Notes: generated by a model not told the origin, from the sequence alone. A DNA stretch of 64,000 nt from Bordetella genomosp. 7 (GCF_002261265.1 NZ_NEVK01000008.1:620001-684000); one strand, 5' to 3'; counted from the stretch's first letter, positions 52,371 through 61,173 are shown. Numbers and translations are program-made.

Positions 52371-52761
52371 AGAACCGGCCTGCCGGTATCGCCCGGCTGT
52401 GGCGGATGCCCGCCCCGGGAAGTAACGTTGTACTTCCCCAACGCATAGCTTCTTGCGAAAAGTCGCGTGATTTGTCTTTATCGCGCGTCAAATGATCGCG
52501 ATTTACGCCGCATTTCGCCGCGCTTTTACTTCGCAGCGGCTTGCAGGGCCATGTATAGCGTGACCCCATCGGCGGGCCATCCAAAACGCATACTCATTCT
52601 CATTAGATTGTAGGTTGCGCATCGCGCTTGCAAAGCCATTTACCAAATGCGGGCCAGCCCTAGCCGAGGCGCCGAGGGGGTGTTAGCCTGCCACCGTGAT
52701 ATGTGCGCTTCGAGCGCAGGAAAGAGCGCGGCCGACGCGCTCCGGATCAAAGGAGTACATC
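52371..52761. other. 391-base intergenic region between bfd and bfr
   Basis: No gene is visible. Three structured elements are present. GGGAAGTA and TACTTCCC form an eight-bp hairpin with a six-base loop at 52417-52438. An imperfect inverted repeat around TCGCGTGATTTG and CAAATGATCGCGA lies at 52463-52501. A Fur-like TCATTCTCATT stretch is at 52592-52609. The bfr ribosome-binding site AAAGGAG ends the region. Confidence 0.55.
52592..52609. promoter_or_regulatory. Candidate Fur box upstream of bfr
   Basis: The stretch ACTCATTCTCATTAGATT contains AATGAGAATGAGT on the opposite strand, similar to the repeated hexamers of Fur boxes. It lies about 150 bases upstream of bfr. This is a visual match only. 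Confidence 0.45.
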
Positions 52762-53238
52762 ATGAAAGGCGACAAGACGGTCATTCAGTTTTTGAACAAG
52801 CAGCTCACGAACGAACTGACGGCCATCAACCAATATTTTCTGCATGCCCGCATCCTGAACCACTGGGGCCTGAAAAAGCTGGGCAAGCATGAATATGAAG
52901 AGTCGATCGGCGAAATGAAGCACGCCGACCGCCTGATCGAGCGTATTCTGATGCTGGATGGCCTGCCCAACCTGCAAGACCTGCACAAGCTGCTCATCGG
53001 CGAGGACGTGCCGGAAATCCTGTCCTGTGACCTGCGGCTCGAGCAAGGCGCGCAAGCCACGGTGAAAGACGCCATCGCGCATTGCGAGTCGGTGCGCGAC
53101 TATGTATCGCGCGACCTATTCCAGGACATCCTGGACGACACCGAAGAACACATCGACTATCTGGAAACGCAGATCGAACTGATCGGCAAGGTGGGGCTGC
53201 AGAACTACCTGCAAAGCCAGATGGAAGTAGACAGCTGA
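52762..53238 (+). CDS. bfr: Bacterioferritin
   Basis: This 158-residue subunit of the haem-containing ferritin cage stores iron. It begins [31 protein letters not shown]. The expected haem ligand Met52 and the ferroxidase-site residues Glu18, Glu51, His54, Glu94 and His130 are present. At position 127, where E. coli numbering has Glu, I read Thr in [12 protein letters not shown], which may be a lineage variant (see findings). AAAGGAG precedes the ATG at 52762. A strong terminator follows, so it is probably a single transcript or the distal end of bfd–bfr. Confidence 0.95.
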   Translation: MKGDKTVIQFLNKQLTNELTAINQYFLHARILNHWGLKKLGKHEYEESIGEMKHADRLIERILMLDGLPNLQDLHKLLIGEDVPEILSCDLRLEQGAQATVKDAIAHCESVRDYVSRDLFQDILDDTEEHIDYLETQIELIGKVGLQNYLQSQMEVDS

Positions 53239-53260
53239 TCCGCGTCGGTTCGCACCATGC

Positions 53261-53290
53261 AAAAGGCCCGCAGCAGCGGGCCTTTTTTTG
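53261..53290 (+). terminator. Rho-independent terminator of bfr
   Basis: AGGCCCGC and GCGGGCCT form a stem with a four-base loop, flanked by AAA/TTT and followed by seven T, 22 bases after the bfr stop. It lies just before the second hairpin-repeat array. Confidence 0.9.
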
Positions 53291-53299
53291 TGCGGTGGC

Positions 53300-53551
53300 G
53301 GTGTCTGACACCCTTCGGGAGTCAGACACACCAGTGCGAAGAGGCGCGTACCATCGGTGTCAGACACCCTGCGGGAGTCAGACACACCAGTGCGAAGAGG
53401 TGCGTACCAACGGTGTCAGACACCCTTCGGGAGTCAGACACACCAGTGCGAAGAGGTGCGTACCATCGGTGTCAGACACCCTGCGGGAGTCAGACACCAA
53501 TGCGAAGCGGTGTGTACCTCGGTGTCTGACTCCCGAAGGGTGTCTGACACC
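53300..53551. repeat. Second array of hairpin repeats, five units, between convergent genes
   Basis: The units are at 53300-53329, 53356-53385, 53412-53441, 53468-53498 and 53521-53551, spaced 53-56 bp. They are the same family as the array at 2327-2779 but have unrelated spacers (about 23-26 bp, CCAGTGCGAAGAGGTGCG-like, repeated among themselves). Units 2, 3 and 4 have GGTGTCAGACACC on the left, so the 13-bp core palindrome is kept while its centre changes. The loop varies TTC or TGC while CCC/GGG is kept. The last unit is inverted, as in the first array. The array lies between bfr (+) with its terminator and the minus-strand gene at 53578. Confidence 0.95.
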
Positions 53552-53577
53552 GACCGGAATGACTATGCGGGCCGTCG

Positions 53578-54237
53578 TCAATCAGGCCGGCGCGGGCATT
53601 CGGGGATGGTGCCCCAGGCGCGGTTGGGGCCGCAGTATTTGTACCGCGCATTCCATGAACACGTGGGCCGCTCGAAGAAGCCCTGTTTGGCGCAGTGGGC
53701 CAGCTCGCGCTGCAAGTCCTGCTTCCAGCTGCCATTGGCAGCCGTGGGCTGGGGCGCGCTGGGCATGGTGACCGGCGGATTGACCGAATAAGCCTGCTGG
53801 CCGGAGGGCGGCACGGTGGTCGTGGGTGGCAGCGCACCCAGGTCCAGCGTGGTGACATCCGATGGGCCCGACGGCAGGGGTACCTGCGACGAGGCTGCCA
53901 GTTCACGAGCTTCGTCCATGCTGATGTTATCGCGCGAGATCTGCACCGACGGGTCGGTGGTGATGTCGAACAACGATACGGTAGAGACGGTCCAGTTTTC
54001 GCCGTGCGGCTTGTCGGGCACGCCCAGGGTGCCATCCACCAGGGGCTGCGGCGGCTGGGCCACGTAGGGCTTGCCGTTGGCGTCGAGTATCGGTTCTTGC
54101 GACAGCGCGGCTTCCTGGCCGGGCGCGGGCGTGGCCTTGGGCGCGTGCGCCACCAGCCAATCGCCCAATTGGATTCCGCCCCATGCCGCAACGCCCAGCG
54201 CCAGCAGAAGCGTTGCGAATAAAACTCGCCAAGACAT
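53578..54237 (-). CDS. Anchored periplasmic protein of unknown function with a Cys-rich C-terminus
   Basis: This 219-residue protein starts with an uncleaved-looking membrane anchor (MSWRVLFATLLLALGVAAWGGIQLGDWLV), then a Pro/Ala/Thr-rich middle and a C-terminal module with four cysteines (LAHCAKQGFFERPTCSWNARYKYCGPNRAWGTIPECP). The CSWNARYKYCGP part looks like a small disulfide-bonded domain outside the membrane. I do not recognise a named family. The gene is 33 bases downstream of prfC on the same strand, and its stop faces the repeat array. Confidence 0.72.
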   Translation of the reverse strand: MSWRVLFATLLLALGVAAWGGIQLGDWLVAHAPKATPAPGQEAALSQEPILDANGKPYVAQPPQPLVDGTLGVPDKPHGENWTVSTVSLFDITTDPSVQISRDNISMDEARELAASSQVPLPSGPSDVTTLDLGALPPTTTVPPSGQQAYSVNPPVTMPSAPQPTAANGSWKQDLQRELAHCAKQGFFERPTCSWNARYKYCGPNRAWGTIPECPRRPD

Positions 54238-54270
54238 TGCTACCCTCGATTTTGCGGTGGCCGGCCCGGC

Positions 54271-55881
54271 TTATGCCTGGCTTCCAAAGACCCGGCCGCC
54301 GTGTTCGCGCATGGCGTGGAATTTCACGTCCGGATACAGGTCTTCGGCGACCCGCAATTGCGCGGGCGACCCTATGAGAAAAGCCGCCGCATCCACCACA
54401 TCATAGGCGATGTGTGCCGCATTGGCATCCATGAACTTGCGCAGCGCGCGGGGGTTCTCAGAGGTAATCCAGCGCGCCATGGTGTAGCGCGAAGGCAACA
54501 TCCGGGCCTCGACGCCGTATTCCGTCTTGAGGCGGTGGGCCACCACTTCGAACTGCAGCTGCCCCACCGCGCCAAGCAGCAGCGTGCCGCCGGCCGCCTC
54601 GGGGCGGAACACCTGGATGGCCCCTTCTTCGCCCAGCTGGGTCAGGCCGATGCGCAATTGCTTGGTGCGCAGCGGATCCTTGACTTCCACGGCCTGGAAG
54701 AGTTCGGGGGCAAAGAACGGCAAGCCCGTAAACCGCAGGCTTTCGCCTTCGGTGAGCACGTCGCCCAGTTGCAGCACGCCGTGGTTGGGAATGCCGATGA
54801 CGTCGCCGGCGTAGGCTTCGTCCAGCAATTCACGCCGTTGCGACAGGAACGACACGACGTTGTTGGGGCGCATCTCTTTGTTGGTGCGCGCCACTCTCAG
54901 GCGCATGCCCCGCTCGAAGCGGCCGGAGCTTACGCGCACGAAGGCCACCCGGTCGCGGTGGGCAGGGTCCATGTTGGCCTGCACCTTGAACACCACGCCG
55001 GTGAACTTGGGCTCGGTGGGTTCGACCATGCGTTCGAGCGCCTGGCGCGGGCCCGGCGGCGGAGCCATCTCGACCAGCGCGTCCAGCACCTCTTGTACGC
55101 CAAAGTTGTTGATGGCCGAACCGAAAAACACCGGTGTCTGCTTGCCCGCCAGGAAGGCGTCGCGGTCGAAGGGAAGCGCTGCTTCCCGGATGAGCTCGAT
55201 TTCGCCGTGCGCCTGCTCGTAGGCCGAGCCGAAGCGCTGTGCGATCTCGGGGTTGGACAGCCCCTGGATGATGTCGTCGTCATCGTCGGCGCGGCGTTCC
55301 TGGCCTGGGCGGAACACCCGCATGCGGTCGCGGCGGATGTCGAACACGCCGCCGAATGACTTGCCCATGCCCACCGGCCACGAAAACGGCACCGCGTCCA
55401 TGCCCAGGTGCCCTTCGATCTCGGAAAGCAGGTCGAGCGGCTCGCGGACTTCACGGTCGAGTTTGTTGATGAACGTAATGATGGGCGTGTTGCGGGCGCG
55501 ACACACCTGCAGCAGGCGGATGGTCTGCGGCTCGACGCCGTTGGCCGCGTCGATGACCATCAGCGCGGCATCCACCGCGGTAAGCACGCGGTAGGTGTCT
55601 TCGGAGAAGTCCTGGTGGCCCGGGGTGTCGAGCAGGTTGATGACGCAGTCGCGGTATTCCATCTGCATCACGGACGAGGCCACCGAAATGCCGCGCTGCT
55701 TTTCGATTTCCATCCAGTCGGATGAGGCATGCCGCGACGCCTTGCGCGCCTTGACGCTGCCGGCGATCTGGATGGCGCCCGCGAACAGCAGCAGCTTTTC
55801 GGTAAGCGTGGTCTTGCCGGCGTCGGGGTGGGAGATGATGGCGAACGTGCGTCGCCGGGCGACTTCTTGGGAAATATTCAT
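54271..55881 (-). CDS. prfC: Peptide chain release factor 3
   Basis: This 536-residue GTPase recycles RF1/RF2 from the ribosome after termination. The G1 motif is SHPDAGKTTLTEKLL, G2/G3 appear in RGISVASSVMQ and LLDTPGHQDFSEDT, and G4 is ITFINKLDRE. Domains II and III follow (FKVQANMDPAHRDRVAFVRVSSGRFERGM … LQFEVVAHRLKTEYGVEAR). The length and ends match RF3 rather than EF-G. It is upstream of the anchored unknown protein and downstream of the LysE exporter on the minus strand. Confidence 0.96.
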   Translation of the reverse strand: MNISQEVARRRTFAIISHPDAGKTTLTEKLLLFAGAIQIAGSVKARKASRHASSDWMEIEKQRGISVASSVMQMEYRDCVINLLDTPGHQDFSEDTYRVLTAVDAALMVIDAANGVEPQTIRLLQVCRARNTPIITFINKLDREVREPLDLLSEIEGHLGMDAVPFSWPVGMGKSFGGVFDIRRDRMRVFRPGQERRADDDDDIIQGLSNPEIAQRFGSAYEQAHGEIELIREAALPFDRDAFLAGKQTPVFFGSAINNFGVQEVLDALVEMAPPPGPRQALERMVEPTEPKFTGVVFKVQANMDPAHRDRVAFVRVSSGRFERGMRLRVARTNKEMRPNNVVSFLSQRRELLDEAYAGDVIGIPNHGVLQLGDVLTEGESLRFTGLPFFAPELFQAVEVKDPLRTKQLRIGLTQLGEEGAIQVFRPEAAGGTLLLGAVGQLQFEVVAHRLKTEYGVEARMLPSRYTMARWITSENPRALRKFMDANAAHIAYDVVDAAAFLIGSPAQLRVAEDLYPDVKFHAMREHGGRVFGSQA

Positions 55882-55935
55882 GGTTGCTGCGATTTTACCG
55901 GCACCTGGCCGGTGCGCCGGCCCCGTGTCTTGCTG

Positions 55936-56565
55936 TTATGCCTGGCGGCGGAAGGTGGCCAGGAAAGCGCCCGCCAGGATGAACAGGGAACCGAAAATAC
56001 GATTCATCCAGCGGATGTGGCGCGCGTCGCGCAACAGGCGCAATACCTTGGCCGCGAGCAGCGTGTACACGCCCATGGCCACCAGGTCGGTAAACGCCAG
56101 CGTGCCGGCCAGCGCGGCGTACTGCGGTGTCAGGGCATGAGCCGGGTTGACGAACTGGGGCACCACGGCCAGCAGGAATACGGTGCCCTTGGGGTTCATC
56201 AGGTTGACCAGCAGGCCACGCACGACCAATTCGCGAACCGAAAACTGCGCGGGATCGCCGGTATCCACCGCGACGGGCGCGGCGTCGGTGCGGATCTGGC
56301 GCCAACCCAGATAGACCAGGTACGCCACCCCCAGGTATTTCACTACCGCGAAGGCGATCTCGGATGTGGCCAGCACCGCGCCCAGGCCAACCGCCACGAT
56401 GACAAACTGCGCCAGGATGCCCAGGATGAGCCCCACCGTATTCCAGTAGCCGCGCGCGAAACCGTACTTCAGCCCCGAACTCATGGCCGAGATGGCCCCC
56501 GCGCCAGGGGAAAACGAGATGGCCCAGGAGGCCACGAAGAAAGTCAGCCAGGTGGAGAAGGTCAT
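55936..56565 (-). CDS. LysE/RhtB family amino-acid exporter
   Basis: This 209-residue membrane protein has six hydrophobic segments and LysE/RhtB signatures ISFSPGAGAISAMSSGLKYGFARG near the start and LLVNLMNPKGTVFLLAVVPQF in the middle. It is the second LysE-type protein in the window and differs from the one at 32992 in length and loop sequence, so it is unlikely to be a recent duplicate. It lies 54 bases upstream of prfC. Substrate is unknown. Confidence 0.9.
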   Translation of the reverse strand: MTFSTWLTFFVASWAISFSPGAGAISAMSSGLKYGFARGYWNTVGLILGILAQFVIVAVGLGAVLATSEIAFAVVKYLGVAYLVYLGWRQIRTDAAPVAVDTGDPAQFSVRELVVRGLLVNLMNPKGTVFLLAVVPQFVNPAHALTPQYAALAGTLAFTDLVAMGVYTLLAAKVLRLLRDARHIRWMNRIFGSLFILAGAFLATFRRQA

Positions 56566-56613
56566 GTCGGTTTCCGGATCGGGCGGGGCGGCTGCGGGTG
56601 ACAGAATGCGATA

Positions 56614-58071
56614 TTACTTGCCCAGCAGCGCGGCGCGTGGCGCCCCGGGCGCACGACCGCCGGCGGCCGGCTTGCGCGGAGCCGGCGAAGGCGTGCGCGA
56701 ATCGCCATGGTGGGCGACGGCGGGGCGGTCGGAGCGCCCCGCGGCAGCTTGCCGCTGGCCCGCCGGCCTGCCTTGCGAGCCAGCCCTGCCCGCGCCCTGA
56801 CGGGGCGCCTGGCCGGGGCGGCCGGCACGGTCGCCGTTGCCGCGCGGCGAGCCCTGGCGACGGGGCTGGCGGTTGTCTTCGTCGCGTTCCTGGCGTTCGT
56901 ATGCGCTGGCGCTGCTGCCCGCGGGCGGCGTCCAGCCCTGTACCGACCGGCGTTCGATCGTCTTGCCGATCAGGCGTTCGATACCCTTGAGCAGCTTGAT
57001 TTCGCTGTTGTCCACCAGGGATACGGCGGCGCCCGTGGCGCCTGCCCGGCCCGTGCGGCCGATGCGATGCACGTAGTCTTCGGGCACGTTGGGCAGTTCG
57101 AAGTTCACGACCTGCGGCAACTGGTCGATGTCGAGCCCGCGCGCGGCGATGTCGGTGGCCACCAGCACGGCCACATCGCCTGCCTTGAACCCGGCCAGCG
57201 CGCGCGTGCGCGCCGCCTGGCTCTTGTTGCCATGGATGGCCGCGGCGCTCAGGCCGTCTTTGGCCAGCTTTTCGGCCAGACGGTTGGCGCCGTGCTTGGT
57301 GCGCGTGAACACCAGCACCTGGTGCCAGCCGCTTTCGCGGATGATATGGCTGATCAGGTCGCGCTTATGGTGCTGCTCGACCAGGTGGACAGTCTGCGTG
57401 ACCAGCTCGGTAGCGGTATTGCGCGGGGTTACCGACACTTCGCCGGGGTTGTTGAGCACGCCGCGCGCCAGGCTGCGGATTTCGTCCGAGAACGTGGCCG
57501 AGAACAGCAGGTTCTGGCGTTGCTTGGGCAGCAGGGCCAGCACTTTGCGGATGTCGCGGATAAAGCCCATGTCGAGCATGCGGTCGGCTTCGTCCAGCAC
57601 CAGGATCTCGACGCCGGAGAGGTCCACGGTTTTCTGCCCGCAGTGGTCGAGCAGGCGGCCGGGGGTCGCCACCAGGATGTCGACGGGTTTGCGCAGCGCG
57701 CTGATCTGCGGATTGATATTGACGCCGCCGAACATCACCATGGACGTCAGCGGCGTGTACTTGCCGTAGGTCTGCACCGACTCGGCGACCTGCGCGGTCA
57801 GTTCGCGCGTGGGCGTCAGGATCAGGCAACGCGGACGGCCCGGTTTTTTCAGTGCAGGCTTCTGCTGCATGAGCAGGTGCAGGATAGGCAGCGTAAAGCC
57901 GGCGGTCTTGCCGGTGCCGGTCTGCGCAGCGGCAAGCAGGTCGCCGCCCTTGAGCACCTGGGGAATGGCTTGCGCCTGGATGGGGGTGGGCGCGGTGTAG
58001 CCGGTGTCGGCAATGGCGCGCAAAAGGGAATCGGCCAGACCGAGGTCGGCGAAAGAAACAGAGGCAGTCAA
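56614..58071 (-). CDS. rhlE: DEAD-box RNA helicase, RhlE type, TTG start
   Basis: This 485-residue ATP-dependent RNA helicase has the full motif set: Q motif with [19 protein letters not shown] (I), PTRELTAQ (Ia), [11 protein letters not shown] (II), FSATFSDEI (III), [10 protein letters not shown] (V) and [13 protein letters not shown] (VI). The C-terminal 110 residues are a low-complexity Arg/Gly/Pro/Ala-rich tail ([19 protein letters not shown]) that binds RNA in other RhlE proteins. No ATG fits the conserved N-terminus [14 protein letters not shown] at 58071 has GGAG five bases upstream, so I use it. It is divergent from lemA. Confidence 0.92.
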   Translation of the reverse strand: MTASVSFADLGLADSLLRAIADTGYTAPTPIQAQAIPQVLKGGDLLAAAQTGTGKTAGFTLPILHLLMQQKPALKKPGRPRCLILTPTRELTAQVAESVQTYGKYTPLTSMVMFGGVNINPQISALRKPVDILVATPGRLLDHCGQKTVDLSGVEILVLDEADRMLDMGFIRDIRKVLALLPKQRQNLLFSATFSDEIRSLARGVLNNPGEVSVTPRNTATELVTQTVHLVEQHHKRDLISHIIRESGWHQVLVFTRTKHGANRLAEKLAKDGLSAAAIHGNKSQAARTRALAGFKAGDVAVLVATDIAARGLDIDQLPQVVNFELPNVPEDYVHRIGRTGRAGATGAAVSLVDNSEIKLLKGIERLIGKTIERRSVQGWTPPAGSSASAYERQERDEDNRQPRRQGSPRGNGDRAGRPGQAPRQGAGRAGSQGRPAGQRQAAAGRSDRPAVAHHGDSRTPSPAPRKPAAGGRAPGAPRAALLGK

Positions 58072-58396
58072 AACTACTCCAGCGGCAGCCTGTCGCTCGG
58101 TTTGAGAGACTCCAATCCAGGCGGTCGGGTAAGGAGAAAAGGAAGGCCCGCATAACGGTAAAGGGCCGGGCGTGGCGGCGATGCGCCAGCGAAACGTGTG
58201 CCGATTGGCTAGACACACCGCCGGCATTGTAGCCGATGGCCGCGCATTTGCGCGTATCGTCCCGCCCTGCGTAACAATAGACAGAGGCCGTTACATCGTG
58301 CGCTGGGCAAAGGTCTGCGCGACCTGATGTAATGGCAACTGCCACAGAAACCGTTGCCGCGCCCGCGGCGCCGCATTAGAAGGACGTCAAAACAAC
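58072..58396. other. 325-base divergent region between rhlE and lemA
   Basis: No gene is visible. TTACATC (58291-58297) and GATGTAA (58326-58332) form a spaced inverted repeat 64 bases upstream of lemA, and may mark an operator. AAGGA precedes lemA. Confidence 0.4.
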
Positions 58397-59023
58397 ATGG
58401 CTATATCCCGTTGGCTGGGCCTTTTTCTTATGGCGATGGCCGCTACGGTCTTGTCGGGTTGCGGTTACAACAGCATCCAGGCCGCCGACGAGCAGGTGAA
58501 GGCGGCGTGGTCCGAGGTGCTGAATCAATACCAGCGGCGCGCCGACCTGGTGCCGCAGCTGGTCAAGGCCGTCGACGCCTATATGACTCACGAGCGCGAC
58601 GTACTGACCCAGGTAACCGAGGCGCGCAGCAAGGTCGGCGGTGTGCAGATCACGGCCGACCAGCTGGAAGACCCGGCCGCGGTCGAGCGCTTCCAGCAGG
58701 CGCAAGGCCAGCTGACGTCGGCTTTGTCCCGGCTGATTGCCGTGTCCGAAAACTACCCGCAGCTCAAGGCAGATGGCCTGTTCCGCGATCTGCAGGCGCA
58801 GCTTGAAGGCACCGAGAACCGTATCTCGGTGGCACGGGGCCGCTATGTGCAGTCGGTGCAGGCCTATAACGTGCTGGTGCGGCAGTTCCCCGCCGTGATC
58901 ACGGCCAAGATCTTCGGGTATGCGCCCAAGGCCAATTTCGGTGTGGCCGATGAAGCGGCGATCTCGCGTCCGCCGGAAATCCGCTTCAGCAATGATGCAT
59001 CTGCTCCCAAGCCTGCCCAATAA
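58397..59023 (+). CDS. LemA family membrane-anchored protein
   Basis: This 208-residue protein has an N-terminal hydrophobic segment ending in a likely lipobox (TVLSGCGYN), so it may be a lipoprotein. LemA helices follow: SIQAADEQVKAAWSEVLNQYQRRADLVPQLVKAVDAYM, then ENYPQLKADGLFRDLQAQLEGTENRISVARGRYVQSVQAYN (in segments). LemA proteins are helical envelope proteins of unclear function and are often paired with TPM-domain proteins, as here, where the next gene overlaps its 3' end by 29 bases. Confidence 0.93.
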   Translation: MAISRWLGLFLMAMAATVLSGCGYNSIQAADEQVKAAWSEVLNQYQRRADLVPQLVKAVDAYMTHERDVLTQVTEARSKVGGVQITADQLEDPAAVERFQQAQGQLTSALSRLIAVSENYPQLKADGLFRDLQAQLEGTENRISVARGRYVQSVQAYNVLVRQFPAVITAKIFGYAPKANFGVADEAAISRPPEIRFSNDASAPKPAQ

Positions 59024-59906
59024 CGCGCTGGGCGCCACGCTGCGCGGCGTGGCCGTATGGCTGGCGGCCCTGCTGGTGGTGCTGGGGGCGCTGGCGGCGC
59101 CGGCCATCGCCCAGCCTGCCGGCCCCGCCGCCGTTCCTGCCTTGCAGGCGCGTGTCACCGACACGACGAGTACGCTCGATGCATCGCGCCGCCAGGCCCT
59201 GGAGCAGCGCCTGGCGGCCTTCGAGCAGCGCAAGGGCGCGCAGATTGCCGTGCTGGTGGTGCCGTCTACCGCGCCGGACACGATCGAGCAGTACGCCACG
59301 CGCGTGTTCGATCAATGGAAGCTGGGGCGCAAAGGCACGGATGATGGCGTGTTGCTGGTGGTTGCCAAGAATGACCGGGCGGTGCGCATTGAAGTGGGCT
59401 ACGGGCTCGAGGGCGCGATCCCTGATGCCATGGCCAGCCGCATCATCCGCGAGCAGATCGTGCCGGCGTTCCAGGCGGGTGATTATGCGGGCGGGATAGA
59501 AGCCGGCGTGGGGGCCATCGAGAAGCTGGTCGACGGCGAACCCCTGCCCCCGCCCGCTGCGCGCGCGGCAGATGACGGCGCCGGCCAGGACTGGCCGTTC
59601 ATCCTGTTGCTGGCGGCATTCTTGCTGGGGCTGCCGGCGGCGCTGGCCGGGGTGGCTGCGGCCTTTGCGTCGTGGATGATATTCGGCACGTGGTGGGCGG
59701 CAGTGCTGGGCGGCATCGGCGGATTCGCGATCAGCGGGTTGTTGGGGCTGCTGGGCATCAAGCGCCGCCTGACCCGCGGCGGGCGCGGCGGCGGCGGATT
59801 CGGAGGCGGTTTCGGCGGCGGCCGGGGACGAGGCGGCGGCGGTTTTGGCGGCTTCGGCGGCGGCGGGGGTCGCAGCGGCGGCGGCGGGGCATCGGGGCGT
59901 TGGTAG
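58995..59906 (+). CDS. TPM-domain (YgcG-like) membrane protein with a Gly-rich tail
   Basis: This 303-residue protein has a signal peptide (GVAVWLAALLVVLGALAAPAIAQ), a periplasmic TPM_phosphatase/YgcG domain (VTDTTSTLDASRRQALEQRLAAFEQRKGAQIAVLVV … WKLGRKGTDDGVLLVVAKNDRAVRIEVGYGLEGAIPD in segments), two membrane segments, and a Gly-rich C-terminus (GGGFGGGFGGGRGRGGGG). ATG 58995 (or the adjoining 58992) is chosen; the frame to 58920 is a shadow of lemA. The 29-base overlap with lemA indicates translational coupling. TPM domains have been linked to phosphatase activity and to envelope complexes; its role here is unknown. Confidence 0.9.
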   Translation: MHLLPSLPNNALGATLRGVAVWLAALLVVLGALAAPAIAQPAGPAAVPALQARVTDTTSTLDASRRQALEQRLAAFEQRKGAQIAVLVVPSTAPDTIEQYATRVFDQWKLGRKGTDDGVLLVVAKNDRAVRIEVGYGLEGAIPDAMASRIIREQIVPAFQAGDYAGGIEAGVGAIEKLVDGEPLPPPAARAADDGAGQDWPFILLLAAFLLGLPAALAGVAAAFASWMIFGTWWAAVLGGIGGFAISGLLGLLGIKRRLTRGGRGGGGFGGGFGGGRGRGGGGFGGFGGGGGRSGGGGASGRW

Positions 59907-59935
59907 CCCGGTTGCGGCGCGCCGGCTCAACGGTT

Positions 59936-59948
59936 GGTGTCTGACACC
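59936..59948. repeat. Solo 13-bp core of the hairpin-repeat family
   Basis: GGTGTCTGACACC, identical to the first 13 bases of the array units, lies alone between the convergent TPM-domain gene and the amidohydrolase. No second arm GTCAGACACC follows. Confidence 0.85.
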
Positions 59949-59956
59949 ACTCTGCT

Positions 59957-61173
59957 TCACGCTGCTGTCGTTTCAGGCAGTGCGCCGGCGACGAGTACGC
60001 CTTGCTTGAACACGGCGACGTGATGCTGGCAGTCGGCGGCCTGGTTAATGTCTTGAGTCGGGTCGCCGCGCACGAGCAGCAGGTCGGCTACCGCGCCGTC
60101 GGCCACGATGCCGCGATCGGGCAGGCCCAGCAGGTCATGCGCCCGGGACGTGCCGGCCACCAGGGCATCGGCGGGGCTCATGCCGAATTCCACCATGTAG
60201 GCCAGCTCTTCGGCATTGCGGCCGTGGCGGTTGAACGGCGTGCCGGCATCGGTACCCATGGCGATGCGCCCGCCCGCCCGGTAGTACATCTGGAGCGACT
60301 CGCGATGGCGCTGTTCGACCGCGCGCGCTTTGTCCACCACGTAAGCGGGAATGCCGCGGTCGGCGTTGGCCAGGATGTTGCGCAACGCGGCGATGGTAGG
60401 CACCAGGTAGGTCTGGCGCTCGAGCATTTCTTCCAGGCACTGCTGGTCCATGAAAATGCCGTGTTCGATCGAATCAATGCCCGCGCGCACGGCATTGAGA
60501 ATGCCTTCGGTGCCTTGGGCGTGGCTGGCCGTACTTTTGCTGAAGCGCCTGGCTTCGTGCACGCCCGCGCGCATTTCGTCGAAACTGTAGTGTGCGTCCA
60601 TGGGGTTGACGCCAGGGGTCATCACGCCGCCCGTCGCCATGATTTTCACCAGGTCGCAGCCCGCGTGCACCTGTTCGCGCACGGCCTTGATGACTTCGTC
60701 GCAGCCATCCGCTACGCGTCCGGTGCGATTGCCATGGCCGCCGGTCATGCAGATCATGCGGCCGGCCGCCCTGATGGTGGGGCCTGCAAACGCGCCGCGC
60801 GCGATGGCGTCGCGCACGCCGAATTCCAGATAGTCTTTGCCGCCGCAATCGCGTACCGCCGTGATGCCGCCGCGCAGCGCGGCCTGCGCGTTTTCCAACG
60901 CGGTCAGCGTGATCTGGGCGGGGCCCTGGCGGCTCATCTGTGCATGAGGATCGGCGCTGCCCGTAAATACCAAATGCACGTGGCAATCGGCCAGGCCGGG
61001 AATCAAGGTCATGCCGCGCGTATCGACTCTGCGCCCGGCATAGCCTTCGAATTGCGCCGCCGGCGCGACCCGCGCAGTGCTCGCGCCTTCTACCAGTACT
61101 GCATGGCCGTCCAGCCGTTCGCCCCGGCCATCGAACACTGCGCCGCCGATAAACAGCATGGTGTCGGGGTTGC

